A stretch of DNA of 64,000 bases, from assembly GCF_036885195.1 (NCBI RefSeq), contig NZ_CP133656.1:1922001-1986000 (forward strand). The letters run 5' to 3'. The notes beneath the pieces were generated by a model. The model saw only the letters and a list, made by a program, of their open reading frames with translations. It was not told where the DNA came from and did no database searches. Each line of letters starts with the position of its first letter. Position 1 is the first letter of the stretch. A program made the translations under genes and the position numbers. Below, piece after piece: positions 60,001 through 64,000 of the stretch. The stretch comes from Pectobacterium cacticida. GTDB taxonomy: Bacteria; Pseudomonadota; Gammaproteobacteria; Enterobacterales; Enterobacteriaceae.

Positions 60001-60074
60001 TTGTAGGAGAGGCTACCGGCAATAAAGTTAAAAATAAACTTGATAATGCTGGCGAGAAAAATGGAAAAAATTAA
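45090..60074 (+). CDS. hecA: Giant filamentous haemagglutinin/CdiA-type exoprotein HecA
   Basis: About 4,994 residues. The ATG at 45090 gives a proper signal peptide ending near AMA (residue 30). Domains in order: TPS secretion domain (about 35-300; NPNGI at 137); FHA-1 repeats (about 300-2990) with a 350-400-residue super-repeat; an AT-rich insert (about 3000-3180) where CdiA proteins have the receptor-binding domain; a YP-like region (about 3420-3540, YPLPTSNNG to VLGSSYLLDKLNLD); FHA-2 repeats (about 3700-4330); pretoxin with VENN at 4717-4720; a variable C-terminal module (4721-4994). This is the layout of contact-dependent inhibition effectors. In Dickeya the homologue next to the hrp cluster contributes to attachment and virulence. 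The name hecA reflects position; function may be adhesion, inhibition of competitors, or both. Confidence 0.9.
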   Translation: MKPVKTTQRLLAYTLIHLIAFQPLLPAMAAGVQVATGNTALDQAGNGVPVINIATPNSAGISHNQYQDFNVDKPGLILNNGTAQLNPTQLGGLIQNNPNLKGKAADAIINEVVSTNRSTLAGYLEVGGKQASVIVANPNGITCDGCGFINTPQVTLTTGKPQLDAQGNLQHIDVTRGDITLTGQGLDASKSDYLSLIARTAQINAGLNANDAQIVLGANQVDANGTVTAHTAGDGVKVALDTGALGGMYTNRIKLISSDKGVGVNLGNLSARSGDITLSANGKLSLGDTVAQGNIQADADSLALRGKQQAGDALRLNAKQEITLQDDTLRAGQDIALQTDGALKAQNSAISAGVDAQGTVKSANQLSLNGDAVTLDAAQLTAGKVTVNAGQSLQQNAASGIRAASVLNVRGDTVSLAGSASAEDVRLEAKTLTSTGSTQLQAKNNATVRVTQQGDWQGNLTAGNVLTVEGRRLVQRGTLAGKTLALTLDALDNGGDIAARQALTFSGGDMTNRGTLAAAERLTVNARRLDNSGLISARSDVRLELQTVLNNQGNILTENQLFLLADSITNGGTLQAATLTAQADNFTSQGEVTANALDLSSQTAENHGAINARQILALHGGSLVNRGTLSAGEKLALTLGDSLDNLGLMQAGNTLQVTADRLSNDGTFTASNLQLHTGTLANQGTLQADNALQLKATRALTQSATGSLLAGTDLTVNAGLAETDGAIQAQQFLLNAERWLNAGKTSLTGDGQVTAAHLDNRGSLLTAGNWTIHSDVVRQAGALQGNNLTLQANTLTSSGQAQARGALNLTVADTFTNSGDWLSGESLHLQAAKSENRGTLQALTLTADGTSLDNSGTVSGITNLSIFLNGNLANQGTLLSESDSSTTAKRFDNQGTLQAKNVTLQVDELDNAGNIFGVSSLALTAASGLTNRQAGKLLSQGAAVLTAAEAVNAGDWQAKTLTLTANNLTNDGQIQGDDALLLTLPTTGGTGTLINRGSLNTGGDATLFARLMENPGTLSSQGHATLTGTSLINDGRLVAATGLSLYGDYQGRGLLNTAGTLTLEGDTLVNGGHWESRALSLQGKHFTNQGAVLGNTVALSAERLVNHGDITGVDTLTLSLGDSLNNLGTLRSDNLSVAAAEVNNRGDMQGINTLQLNTAELLDNTGVISGSQSVAVTAGNVRQGGTLEGKSVTLDAASLTNQGKTLGVDALTLSIAGNFSNDSNLLTQGNATVTAQSIDNRGLMQAGNLTLEADDVTNAGKLLGIQALSVTAQGGLANQQTGKLLTQGAAVLQAAKAKNHGEWLADNLTLQAERFINTGRVLTDRELSVTVAPVSAARQRSFLPMALSLAADIQQLNASSPPQGGGAGDGVLDNSGTLASGGDLQLHAAQITNQGSLSGNSTATLTGNTIQNDGAVVALTSLSLTGGYQGSGTLQTDGRLDWSGTTLTNRGRWQANAIQLQGLTLENQGTLLGQRIDITADTLFNGGEIAGIDALQLTLADRLTNQGELYGATLGLSATGLFNQGELSGDDLYLTLQEGLHNSGLISGSQRVQLEADQVEQSGSLESRRLQVQANTLDNQGTMLGMDELTLSINTTARNSGKWLSQGDSSLTASRLENTGQWQAKTLTLTGDDVQNAGQLLGLSSLSLTAKNRLDNAQNGKLLTQGLAVLNAAEVSNDGEWQADSLTLETQKLTNAGHIQGDTSLTVMLANGDVDNQGTLWSKRADIAARTLTNAGEITGVNGLQLTLGDALTNQGALSSYHLTAQAGSLDNSGKINGLDQLGITVNQNLNNTGMLYGAAVTLNANDLTNRGTLTGIDSLSLGLNGTLNNTRDISSNALTLNANDVFNHGTMTGVNGLTFLLGNHLDNQGTLNSQALAITANDLTNDGQINGTRSLQLTLDGTLTNTGDLTSPRIGITAAGVLNYGQVLGADDLQFDLRNTLDNRGLISGSTTLGIVANHIDQQGTLEARALKVDAQTLDNHGKMLGVDALTLAIAGTARNQGKWLSQGSSTLTADQVDNQGQWQAGDITLQATDLTNRGQIFGLDALSLTTHNTLNNQQDAKLLSQGVAVLRAATAVNDGDWQADNLTLEAQQLTNRGRMQGDHGLAIMLDRTNPASRLTNQGTLLSGGDTQLSASQLDNQGTVSGVGKMTLDGGAINNTGNVIADGALSLNGDYQGAGLLHTADTLTLRGNQLNNSGRWESRTLALNGSAFSNTGTVIGERGLTLELRDGLTVGSAGQLLTNGALQAQAGTVINDGFWQGKTLELLANDLTNGGTLLGQDGLRLDLPGTYQGNAQSRLLSDGEAVITADRLTQSGEIAADTLSLTTTTLDNSGRVLGSNGLTVTNRDELLNRAGGELLTNGAGRLDSAALRNAGTLQANDLQLGAREIDNQGHIQGTDALRLLDVLRYVGDKSSQLLSNGVATLHATRADNAGLWQAGTLLLNGNTFDNHGTVAGLSGLSLNGDALNNQGELFSQGAVTVTGKTLENSGTLTGVGGFTLNLTDRVDNLATGRLLSGGTGELTTGVLRNQGLWQSDALQLTARDLEQQGNLLGVQRGTLQLSGTYQGAQGSQLVSGGDLSLTAHDILNRGQIQGRTLTLGADELTNHGTLRGNSALNATASRQFTNTSQARLSSDGTLNVQAAALANQGEIKAVNTTLTGNTVINGGTAQGTAALQLDAAERIVNQQAGQLLSDGTTTLKSAAVENHGWLQGRGLTVNTTQLIQQGSLMAQDKLTLKIPQWVNNGLVQAGELEIIADELDNHGTLLGLTQLALQTQRLINRQGAKLYSAQDLRLKTQELQQDGQLVALGNLSADITGPLTFTQSMAAGRQLTLNVAGDLDQRGTLQGQSVQLTSTGTLTNQGRILAGGGESRLSAKDIVQLEAGSVQAGDNLTLVSDNTLNNKGLIGTTGDLLVQAGSVLHNSSMLYAGGNMRLLSDSLTNVFGTILAGNNMWVQRDAQGNASTSLLNSSGTIETQSGDITINTGTLTNQREGLVVTESEYPINGRPSWIGLTNVNIPLSWFNNGEYGIDIEKQIFRTLAPGTVRGTAGTWQWIEEVTTFYKYVPRNSAITKKVLSGNTSISVITKGNEGVLLSGGYLFLSANKLDNKASKVISSKDIFLKGNSFKNESYQAGELKQYLTYIYSGQSQKSTAIGALPEHLSYILSGSPTTEKTVGESYNALIQAGGTITADFKQDISNTTLQPGSGGFMPAATKPVLDAITTLSPLQKQTTRQLVSQDSSFNAGAVDVTKAGGGQATLAGNAAGVAATGKAVTLTPQASTALQAGAQADNITATIAAPNTAGPLTLNTGDAVVLPTSASGHVNNPDAVALTSTGQRPDAGKSLTPVSVNNTAASITVAGTVGTPATLATPGPVSVEALKPTVSADSLPDGATAVKPPLSAADLLSAIGNGLQNLSTNPLAEYPLPTSNNGLLVVDPNADSRYLIHTNPKLEQLGQVDNALFSDLQTLLGQQPSTVVPVETRSQWTQTERVLGSSYLLDKLNLDADHDYRFLGDAEFDTRYISQAVLKQSGRRYLDGMGSDLSQMQMLLDNAAAAQKGMNLQLGVSLTPDQVANLSQSLVWWENIEVNGQTVLAPKLYLAQADKSNLQGSAIVANRVELNAGGSVTNSGTLRAVDVLAIASGDRIDNHEGGLIKSDGGLNLVALNNITNSGSQIEGNTLQLASINGDIINRTESRNFQAAQPNASLSRVGSLVFTEVGKTADIVSGNSLTLSAGKDIRNVAATLSAGQDMALNAKGNVAMESLTLTNNFVDIGRGRTSLRRTQDVSNSQLLSGGELNLVAGRDVLSEAASLNAKGNATLAAGRDLNLLSESEETYSGNWWNRHADWQQNITQQSTELTAGKGLNLQAGRDINLQAAQGVASGAVTAQAGNNINLLSATETQHTFFEETKVKKKAFSKTVTHTLQETLQTDEKGSLLSGDGVTLAANQDINLQGSSVVGDKQVTLLANNDVNTAASVENYQNYEEHSKKKSGLFSGGGIGFTIGSTSASQKLRDQAATQSQSISTLGSTTDSVTVKAGNAVTISGTDMVAGKDILLQGNNVTLDPGYDTRKQQQEFEQKSAGLTVALSGVVGSALNSAVQSIQAAKSESDGRLALLQGMKAGLSGYQAYQGSQSELNNKGEASFVGVSISLGAQNSRSSQTSEQKQSFGSTLNAAGDIGIESRTGDITVAGSQLKAGGDVLMNAAQDIHLHSARNSEDIRGKNSSSGGNIGVSLGLSNGNTGLSIFANVNAAKGRETGTGNTWSETTVDAGNHVTLKSERDTRLTGAQVSGGRIDVDAGRNLLLQSQQDSDRYDSKQVSGSAGGSFTWGGGGGSGYISLSKDKMHSNYDNVQQQTGLFAGKDGFGIKAGEHTQLDAAVIGSTASAEKNRLETGTLGWSGLNNKAELKVEHSGAGFSASPSLNGSILSTLAMNVPSALMALGSHGNASSTTYAAVSDGTLLLRDTAKQVQDIATLSRDVEHANNALSPIFNKEKEQKRLKQAQLIGEIGAQVMDIVRTEGKLKAQKAAEAKGDATVKRPQEGDSAQEWEVYKKALTESPTYKAEMQKYGTGSDFQRAAQAATAAIQALAGGDIQKAIASGASPYLAQRVKDATLPKDESKITASDIAANAMAHAVVGAVVAQLSGQDTAAGAIGASSGELAARAIMAAQYPGKTANDLTEAEKQSVSALSTLAAGLVSGLAGNSTASATSGAQSGRNAVENNFLGATSSDKLDKAVEKIKNGDKTLATANELIKLENADKRSDALVDKFTRDPSQMSSAEQAELAGYLRVYASEMEKEYGSAVSQELVKGLLSGQDYMKRNPDSEAMSKAQTIMNTWGYHRSNASIGDAPTILVGSVLGVTVKGMAANAAIGVGVNTGVQLTGKDPFSYVDAIMAGVTAAATTGKGIIASTPINMGGAAIGSSIKGEDPTNSTIGAGVGSIFGGGIGKAATEQLKPVIKEGSAEIIGSATGSIVGEATGNKVKNKLDNAGEKNGKN
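47892..51350 (+). repeat. Long-period super-repeat inside hecA
   Basis: A block anchored by GKLLxQGxAVL recurs at 47892, 48933, 50067 and 51273 (the last as AKLL). Intervals are 1041, 1134 and 1206 bases (347, 378 and 402 residues). The flanking order, a SGSQ/SGST segment, then GVDALTLSI, then the anchor, then GEWQADNLTLE, is kept. This is an internal duplication above the usual short FHA repeat. Confidence 0.75.
49170..49186 (+). repeat. Perfect 7-bp hairpin in a Pro/Gly linker of hecA
   Basis: CCACCTC (49170-49176), AGG loop, GAGGTGG (49180-49186). In frame it encodes part of SSPPQGGGAGDG, which interrupts the regular haemagglutinin repeats. It looks like a small inserted element or a flexible joint. 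Confidence 0.5.
54088..54633 (+). other. hecA: AT-rich cassette in hecA, candidate receptor-binding domain
   Basis: Within the GC-rich haemagglutinin gene this segment of about 545 bases turns AT-rich, uses rare A/T-ending codons and loses the FHA repeat pattern. It encodes aromatic-rich sequence (SWIGLTNVNIPLSWFNN, WIEEVTTFYKYVPR). It lies after the FHA-1 repeats and before the YP-like region, the place of the receptor-binding domain in E. coli CdiA. Function is inferred from position. Confidence 0.6.
59250..60074 (+). other. hecA: CdiA-CT-like variable toxin module of hecA
   Basis: The 274 residues after VENN (59238-59249) are encoded by more AT-rich DNA than the upstream gene. A charged helical half (about 4721-4840) is followed by a Gly/Ala-rich hydrophobic half with likely membrane-inserting segments (about 4845-4905 and 4930-4975). 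No nuclease or deaminase motif was recognised. Together with a membrane-protein immunity candidate this suggests a membrane-acting toxin, but its activity is unknown. Confidence 0.6.
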
Positions 60075-60318
60075 CATTAAGGTTTTGGTTAAACTACTTT
60101 TCTTGTGTGTAAGCATATTGTTTGTTGCTGTAGTAATCGCTTATCTACTGGCATCAGTAATTGTTTATTTTAAAATAGATATATTTTATTTTGATTGGAA
60201 AGAAGCTTTCTCTGACGCTTTCAGAAAAGGGATTGTGGGCGGTTTAATACTTGGCTTCGGTATCTGGATAAAAGCCAAGCTACAAGAGCGTAAGGCTGGA
60301 AAAAAGCCAGCCAAATAA
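60061..60318 (+). CDS. Small membrane protein, candidate immunity protein (CdiI-like)
   Basis: An 85-residue inner-membrane protein. The first helix spans about residues 8-37 (VLVKLLFLCVSILFVAVVIA onward) and the second about 57-70 (GIVGGLILGFGIWI), with a basic C-terminal tail. The ATG at 60061 overlaps the end of hecA by 14 bases, as cdiI genes often do, and it shares the AT-rich composition of the toxin module. Immunity function is inferred from position and size. No family was recognised. Confidence 0.65.
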   Translation: MEKINIKVLVKLLFLCVSILFVAVVIAYLLASVIVYFKIDIFYFDWKEAFSDAFRKGIVGGLILGFGIWIKAKLQERKAGKKPAK

Positions 60319-60330
60319 TCCCTATAACGA

Positions 60331-60364
60331 AATCCCCGGCCTTAAAACAGGCCGGGATTTTTTT
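60331..60364 (+). terminator. Terminator of the hecB-hecA-immunity operon
   Basis: CCCGGCCT (60335-60342) pairs with AGGCCGGG (60349-60356) around a 6-base loop; the flanking AAT/ATT bases extend the stem with one bulged C. Seven T residues (60358-60364) follow. It lies 12 bases after the immunity-gene stop. It could also act on the leftward symE-like gene. Confidence 0.85.
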
Positions 60365-60369
60365 GCCTG

Positions 60370-60600
60370 TCATTCAGCCACAATGCGTATCACCAGTTGC
60401 CCCTGTTCAACGGTGATAACGACCGGGGTATCGGTCGCAAATCCCGCGGCTTCCAGCCAGTTGCCTATAAGGTGCAGGCTGGGACTGCGGCGGTAATAGC
60501 GCGTCATATTGTTGCGGTCGGCATGACGGCGGCTGAATAGCCGACCTTCAGGCGTTATCATGCTTGGGTGTGGCGGGTTCGTTATGCCAATGGCAGTCAA
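60370..60600 (-). CDS. SymE-like toxin family protein
   Basis: A 76-residue protein with the SymE-type C-terminal domain (SPSLHLIGNWLEAAGFATDTPVVITVEQGQLVIRI in outline), related to AbrB-fold proteins. E. coli SymE is an SOS-induced RNA/nucleoid-associated toxin held down by the antisense RNA SymR. Such genes are often seen beside CDI and Rhs loci. No LexA box or antisense promoter could be identified here. Starts at 60561 or 60507 are possible. Toxin activity is not certain for short homologues. Confidence 0.7.
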   Translation of the reverse strand: MTAIGITNPPHPSMITPEGRLFSRRHADRNNMTRYYRRSPSLHLIGNWLEAAGFATDTPVVITVEQGQLVIRIVAE

Positions 60601-60628
60601 CCACCATTGGCATGTGACAGATTACCAA

Positions 60629-62335
60629 TTATTTCTTGTTGTTAGGCTTCAATACCTCACCGACATTCAACAAGAAAAGCTCGTTGTCCCGCGTGGAAAC
60701 GCGCGTTGAGCCATCTTCCATGCGGTAGCCGCCTTCGGTGAAACCGGCACCATTCAGGAACGGGGCAACAGACTGTGGCTGATTGCGCACCGTCGCTTCC
60801 AGCGCCAGTAGGGCATAAGGCTCAATGGTATCGATATTCGCGTACTGTCTATTGGAACTATCCATGAAGAAGCCATGGGTATAACGCGTACGGATAATGT
60901 TATCGCCCACTTTTTCCGCCAACGATAGGTAATCTTTCACCTTGCTGGCCTGATATAGATCCAGCAGCGCGAATAGCGCGTAAGGGTCATTGTTCTTGGT
61001 GGTGAGATCCACGTTGACGTCTTTCCCTGGCGCAGAGCCTAGCTCACCCAGCCCCTGTGCCCGGGCAATGCCGCGAGCGACGCGCCACAGTTCCATGTCT
61101 GGTAAAACCGTATAGGCGCGCGCATACGACAGCAGGAATGTGTTATCGGCAGGATAAGGTTTGAGGACAGTGCCTTTTTTACCGTAGTAACCGTCGCGCG
61201 GTAATACATAGTTGGAAAGATCTTTGCCGTTAGCCAGCATGGGGCGGAACGTGTTGTCGGACGCGTTGTAGGCATATTTAGCAAAAGCCTTCAGGCCATC
61301 GGTCGTCCATTTCAGCAGTTCTTTGCCATCTGGGCCCAAATCTTTACCCAACTGGAGCTGCATCAGCGCATTTTCGGAATAGATCGTGCTGGTGCGTCCT
61401 TTCAGCATCATATTGCCTTCCAGCGCGGCAGGGCCGAATTCGGGGCCAAACTGACGCTGCGCGCGGTCGCCATATTTAGAATGCGTATTGGCATCGTCGG
61501 TAGTTTCATCGCGTTTCAGCGGTTGGGTAAATTGATACACGCCAAGCCCGGTTACCTTATCTCGTGGCAGAACATATTGCTGTGCCAAACGCTTTGCCCA
61601 AACCAATGCGCCGTCTTCTTTATTGTAGTTGTACAACAGCGAGGCGGAATAGATCAGATCATTGCCGGCATTCAGGAAACTGAGGCCTTTAGTGGCGAAG
61701 AAGGGGGGTTGTTGCTCAAATGGACTCTCCCAGAGCGCGCCCATTTTCTGCCCATATTTACCGTGGCGGCTGGTTTCCATCACCTTCCAGTCATAAACAT
61801 GCGCATTCCAGAAACCGCGAATAAAGCGCGCGGTGGCTTCTTTATCAACGCTGAACATCAAATCGTAGTAGGGATAGGCATTTTTCAGCTCATGCACCAT
61901 CTCTTTTTCACTCGGGCCTTCCGGCTGTAGCGTCTTTAAATCTACGAAGCGATGTCCGCCCCAAATCAACAGGCCGCTGTTGTCCTGATAGTGCTGGAAA
62001 TGGTATTTCACTATCGCTTCAGCGCGCTGTTTATAGGCAGGGTTGCCGCTGAGGTTACTTAGCCCAACCAACACCCGCATCAGATTCTGCTGAGCAGAAA
62101 AGTTGGATAACACGGCCTTGCGTCCATCGGGAAAGATCCACTCTAGCGGTTTGCCCGTGCGTGGATCGACGCCATCAGCCAGCAGCGGCGTAGGTGATTG
62201 GCCGTGATAATGGTCTCCGGCCTTTGCCAGCACATTATCAACATATTCATTGACGATAGACAGACGGTCGGGCGCTGCGGCGTTGGCGTGTAAAGCGACC
62301 AACCCCGCAAGAATCGACAGCACAAATTTATTCAT
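60629..62335 (-). CDS. Periplasmic family-2 pectate lyase (PL2)
   Basis: A 568-residue PL2 lyase with a signal peptide ending ANA-AAP, so periplasmic, unlike cytoplasmic PelW. Residues aligned with the Yersinia PL2A active site are all present at a constant offset: metal ligands His128 (GGHRF), Glu149 (VHELKN) and His191, and catalytic base Arg190 (ETSRHGKYG). It cleaves oligogalacturonates that enter through KdgM-type porins to unsaturated dimers. It lies 84 bases after a KdgM-family gene in the same direction, so import and cleavage are co-transcribed. Close to genes called pelP or periplasmic pectate lyase in Erwinia and Yersinia. Confidence 0.9.
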   Translation of the reverse strand: MNKFVLSILAGLVALHANAAAPDRLSIVNEYVDNVLAKAGDHYHGQSPTPLLADGVDPRTGKPLEWIFPDGRKAVLSNFSAQQNLMRVLVGLSNLSGNPAYKQRAEAIVKYHFQHYQDNSGLLIWGGHRFVDLKTLQPEGPSEKEMVHELKNAYPYYDLMFSVDKEATARFIRGFWNAHVYDWKVMETSRHGKYGQKMGALWESPFEQQPPFFATKGLSFLNAGNDLIYSASLLYNYNKEDGALVWAKRLAQQYVLPRDKVTGLGVYQFTQPLKRDETTDDANTHSKYGDRAQRQFGPEFGPAALEGNMMLKGRTSTIYSENALMQLQLGKDLGPDGKELLKWTTDGLKAFAKYAYNASDNTFRPMLANGKDLSNYVLPRDGYYGKKGTVLKPYPADNTFLLSYARAYTVLPDMELWRVARGIARAQGLGELGSAPGKDVNVDLTTKNNDPYALFALLDLYQASKVKDYLSLAEKVGDNIIRTRYTHGFFMDSSNRQYANIDTIEPYALLALEATVRNQPQSVAPFLNGAGFTEGGYRMEDGSTRVSTRDNELFLLNVGEVLKPNNKK

Positions 62336-62419
62336 TTTGGTTACCTGTAATCACTTTAGTAAAAGGATCCCGTTTGATTAACCGGATCCCGATAAGTAAG
62401 GCGTGGTCATAAACCGAAA
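62336..62419 (-). other. Porin-lyase intergenic hairpin region
   Basis: Two GGATCC palindromes (62365-62370, 62384-62389) can pair across a 13-base loop, with a few imperfect extra pairs inside. This may stabilise or attenuate the message between the porin and the lyase. No KdgR box was recognised. Confidence 0.35.
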
Positions 62420-63172
62420 CTAAAACGTGTAGGTAAAGCCGACTTTTCCTTTCCCTTCACGAGATTTTACATCCCGACCGCTGGCGACATCCTCAACGCC
62501 TACGTATGCTGTCCAATTGGCGTTAATAGTGTAAAACACGTCGAAATCCTGCTGATAATCATGCTTTTTGTCGTTTTGCAGAACATAATCCGCGTGGTAG
62601 TAATAAGCGTTATACGCTAGCGTGAAATTGTTGAACCCCTTATAGGCAATACCCGCTTCATAGCGATGGCGATGCGTGTCATCGTCCGCGCTCTTGCGCT
62701 TGCTACGCGTGATCTTTCTCAGGTCATAGCGATATTGCGCATGAAGATCCGACGTATCCGTTATCGCCCAGGTCAATTTCAATCCTGGCGTATAGCGAGC
62801 TCCTGAAGTCTGGCTCGCGCCAATGTCACCTACAGTTCCGTCGCCGCTGGTGCCACCGGAATAGAAACGTGCTTCCAGATTGGGCGTCAGGGTTAATTCT
62901 GGCGTTAGGTTGTAGGCAAATCCGGTATAAAATGCATAAGAATTTGAGACGACATCATCGATGGTCAGATCTTTATTCTTATTATAAAAATTCAACTCAA
63001 CACCGACGTACAGGCCGTTGTCCATAAAATGCCGCATGCCGACTTGATCACCATGGTAGCGGTTCATGGTTCCCCAGCTATGTTCATAGCTGAGTTTGGT
63101 ATCAGAAGCAGAGGCGGAAATAGCATAAATTTGGGCAAAAAGAATACCGGCCACAAGGTAGCGTTTTTTCAT
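62420..63172 (-). CDS. KdgM-family oligogalacturonate porin
   Basis: A 250-residue outer-membrane porin of the small monomeric KdgM family. The signal peptide (MKKRYLVAGILFAQIYAISASA) starts at 63172; the frame open to 63241 would spoil it. Alternating aromatic strands such as LSYEHSWGTMNRYHGDQVGMRHF and a C-terminal strand ending in Phe (KVGFTYTF) fit a 12-strand barrel. KdgM porins pass pectin oligomers in soft-rot bacteria. It is probably co-transcribed with the downstream PL2 lyase gene. Confidence 0.88.
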   Translation of the reverse strand: MKKRYLVAGILFAQIYAISASASDTKLSYEHSWGTMNRYHGDQVGMRHFMDNGLYVGVELNFYNKNKDLTIDDVVSNSYAFYTGFAYNLTPELTLTPNLEARFYSGGTSGDGTVGDIGASQTSGARYTPGLKLTWAITDTSDLHAQYRYDLRKITRSKRKSADDDTHRHRYEAGIAYKGFNNFTLAYNAYYYHADYVLQNDKKHDYQQDFDVFYTINANWTAYVGVEDVASGRDVKSREGKGKVGFTYTF

Positions 63173-63304
63173 GATGGATACCATTAATAGTGTTCGTTTA
63201 TGATGAAAACTGTGCGCTGACATACAAAATTCCGCGCGCAAATTTATTTTTTCATCAACGCGATATGTAATAGAGTGCGTATGTTTTATAAAACTCTGTG
63301 TTTT

Positions 63305-64000
63305 TTAGAAAACGTAGTTTAAACCAACTTTGATTTTCCCCTGACGGCTTGATGATGTGCTGGATTTATTAATATCATCATACTCAATGTAAGGAGTTAG
63401 CTTCTTGTTTAACTTATATTGAACTTTGAACTGATGCTCATAGTCCGTTTTACCGTTATCGTACAATGCGTATTCTCTTTCCGTGAATTCGCCCTTGCTA
63501 TATTTATACGATTTCGTGGTGTTTTCGCCGATATAATAGTTAAAAACGTAGGTCAGATTGATATTATTAATTCCTGAATAGGTTATCCCTGCATCCAAAC
63601 GATGGCGTCCCGTGTCGGATTTTGATAAATAGGTTTCGCCAGCATGACCATATTTGTCCGATGTGGAAATCGTTGAATAACGTGAACTGCGCGAAGGTTT
63701 CTTATATTCATATCGGTAGCGACCGTAGGTAGACCAGTTGCGATGAATGCGATAACTGTATTTCAGACCAGGTTGGTACATCATGCTGGCGTTACCGATA
63801 GAGAATTCAAAGCTCGGCGTCAAGGTTGCGGCTTTGCTCAGCTTAAGGTCCTTACCTATCACCATCCCGCCAGAGCCGCCCTGCATATCATCATAGGCCA
63901 CGTCGTAGTTGCTATTTCCGCCCGCCGCCGTACTAAATTTGACTTCATATGACCAACCGTTTGTCTTTTTGTGAATCAACTTGATGGAATCTGAGTGGCG
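63305..64000 (-). CDS. KdgM-family porin, 5' end beyond the window
   Basis: A second KdgM-type porin, of which the C-terminal 231 residues are in the window. The frame stays open to the last base (RHSDSIKLIHKKTNGWSYE), so the true start and signal peptide lie outside. Strands such as LTPSFEFSIGNASMMYQPGLKYSYRIHRNWSTYGRYRYEYK and the terminal KVGLNYVF are barrel-like. It lies 132 bases upstream of the other porin gene; the pair differ enough to be distinct paralogues, not a recent duplication. Confidence 0.85.
   Translation of the reverse strand, partial: RHSDSIKLIHKKTNGWSYEVKFSTAAGGNSNYDVAYDDMQGGSGGMVIGKDLKLSKAATLTPSFEFSIGNASMMYQPGLKYSYRIHRNWSTYGRYRYEYKKPSRSSRYSTISTSDKYGHAGETYLSKSDTGRHRLDAGITYSGINNINLTYVFNYYIGENTTKSYKYSKGEFTEREYALYDNGKTDYEHQFKVQYKLNKKLTPYIEYDDINKSSTSSSRQGKIKVGLNYVF

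Noticed and set aside
63173..63304. Possible KdgR box between the two porin genes
   Set aside because: AT-rich short palindromes such as GTTTTATAAAAC occur, but none fits the KdgR consensus well enough to call.

Overview
The window looks like the chromosome of a soft-rot enterobacterium of the genus Pectobacterium. The grounds are an Hrp1-type (HrpL-dependent) type III secretion cluster in the Erwinia/Pectobacterium order, a dspE/dspF effector-chaperone pair, an adjoining hecB/hecA-type two-partner secretion locus, and a periplasmic family-2 pectate lyase next to KdgM-type oligogalacturonate porins. The species cannot be fixed from the sequence alone. No tRNA, rRNA, CRISPR array or complete insertion sequence was seen.

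Left flank (1-12144), metabolic genes. A three-gene operon encodes a short-chain dehydrogenase, an APH-fold kinase and a class-III PLP enzyme. It fits a kinase plus phospho-lyase route for an amino alcohol or hydroxylysine. Next is a MetNI-type ABC transporter that encloses an enolase-superfamily racemase gene (N-succinylamino-acid racemase/OSBS type) and ends with a NlpA-family binding protein. A leftward frmR-frmA-VOC formaldehyde detoxification operon follows, with twin perfect operators. An M20 peptidase is divergent from a LysR regulator.

Type III secretion (12155-42361). Leftward operon: hrpJ-hrcV-hrpQ-hrcN-hrpO-hrpP-hrcQ-hrcR-hrcS-hrcT-hrcU, mostly joined by short start/stop overlaps. 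The regulatory block hrpL, hrpX/hrpY and hrpS runs rightward and is followed by a leftward CSS-EAL c-di-GMP phosphodiesterase gene. Rightward structural operons are hrpA-hrpB-hrcJ-hrpD-hrpE and hrpF-hrpG-hrcC-hrpT-hrpV, followed by hrpN, dspE and dspF. The control chain is legible in the DNA. HrpX/HrpY is expected to act on hrpS. HrpS with sigma-54 should act on a near-perfect -24/-12 promoter before hrpL. HrpL then acts on five hrp boxes (before hrpJ, hrpA, hrpF, hrpN and dspE), all with 15-bp spacers.

Right flank (42371-64000). A GntR/FCD regulator gene has upstream a 14-bp sequence identical to one in front of the first operon of the window. Then come hecB (outer-membrane TpsB transporter) and a giant hecA of about 4,994 residues. 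HecA has CdiA architecture: TPS domain, FHA-1 repeats with a long super-repeat, an AT-rich cassette where a receptor-binding domain would sit, a YP-like region, FHA-2 repeats, a VENN pretoxin motif and a variable C-terminal module. A small two-helix membrane protein gene overlaps its 3' end and is a candidate immunity gene. A SymE-like gene, a periplasmic PL2 pectate lyase gene and two KdgM-family porin genes close the window; the last runs off the edge.
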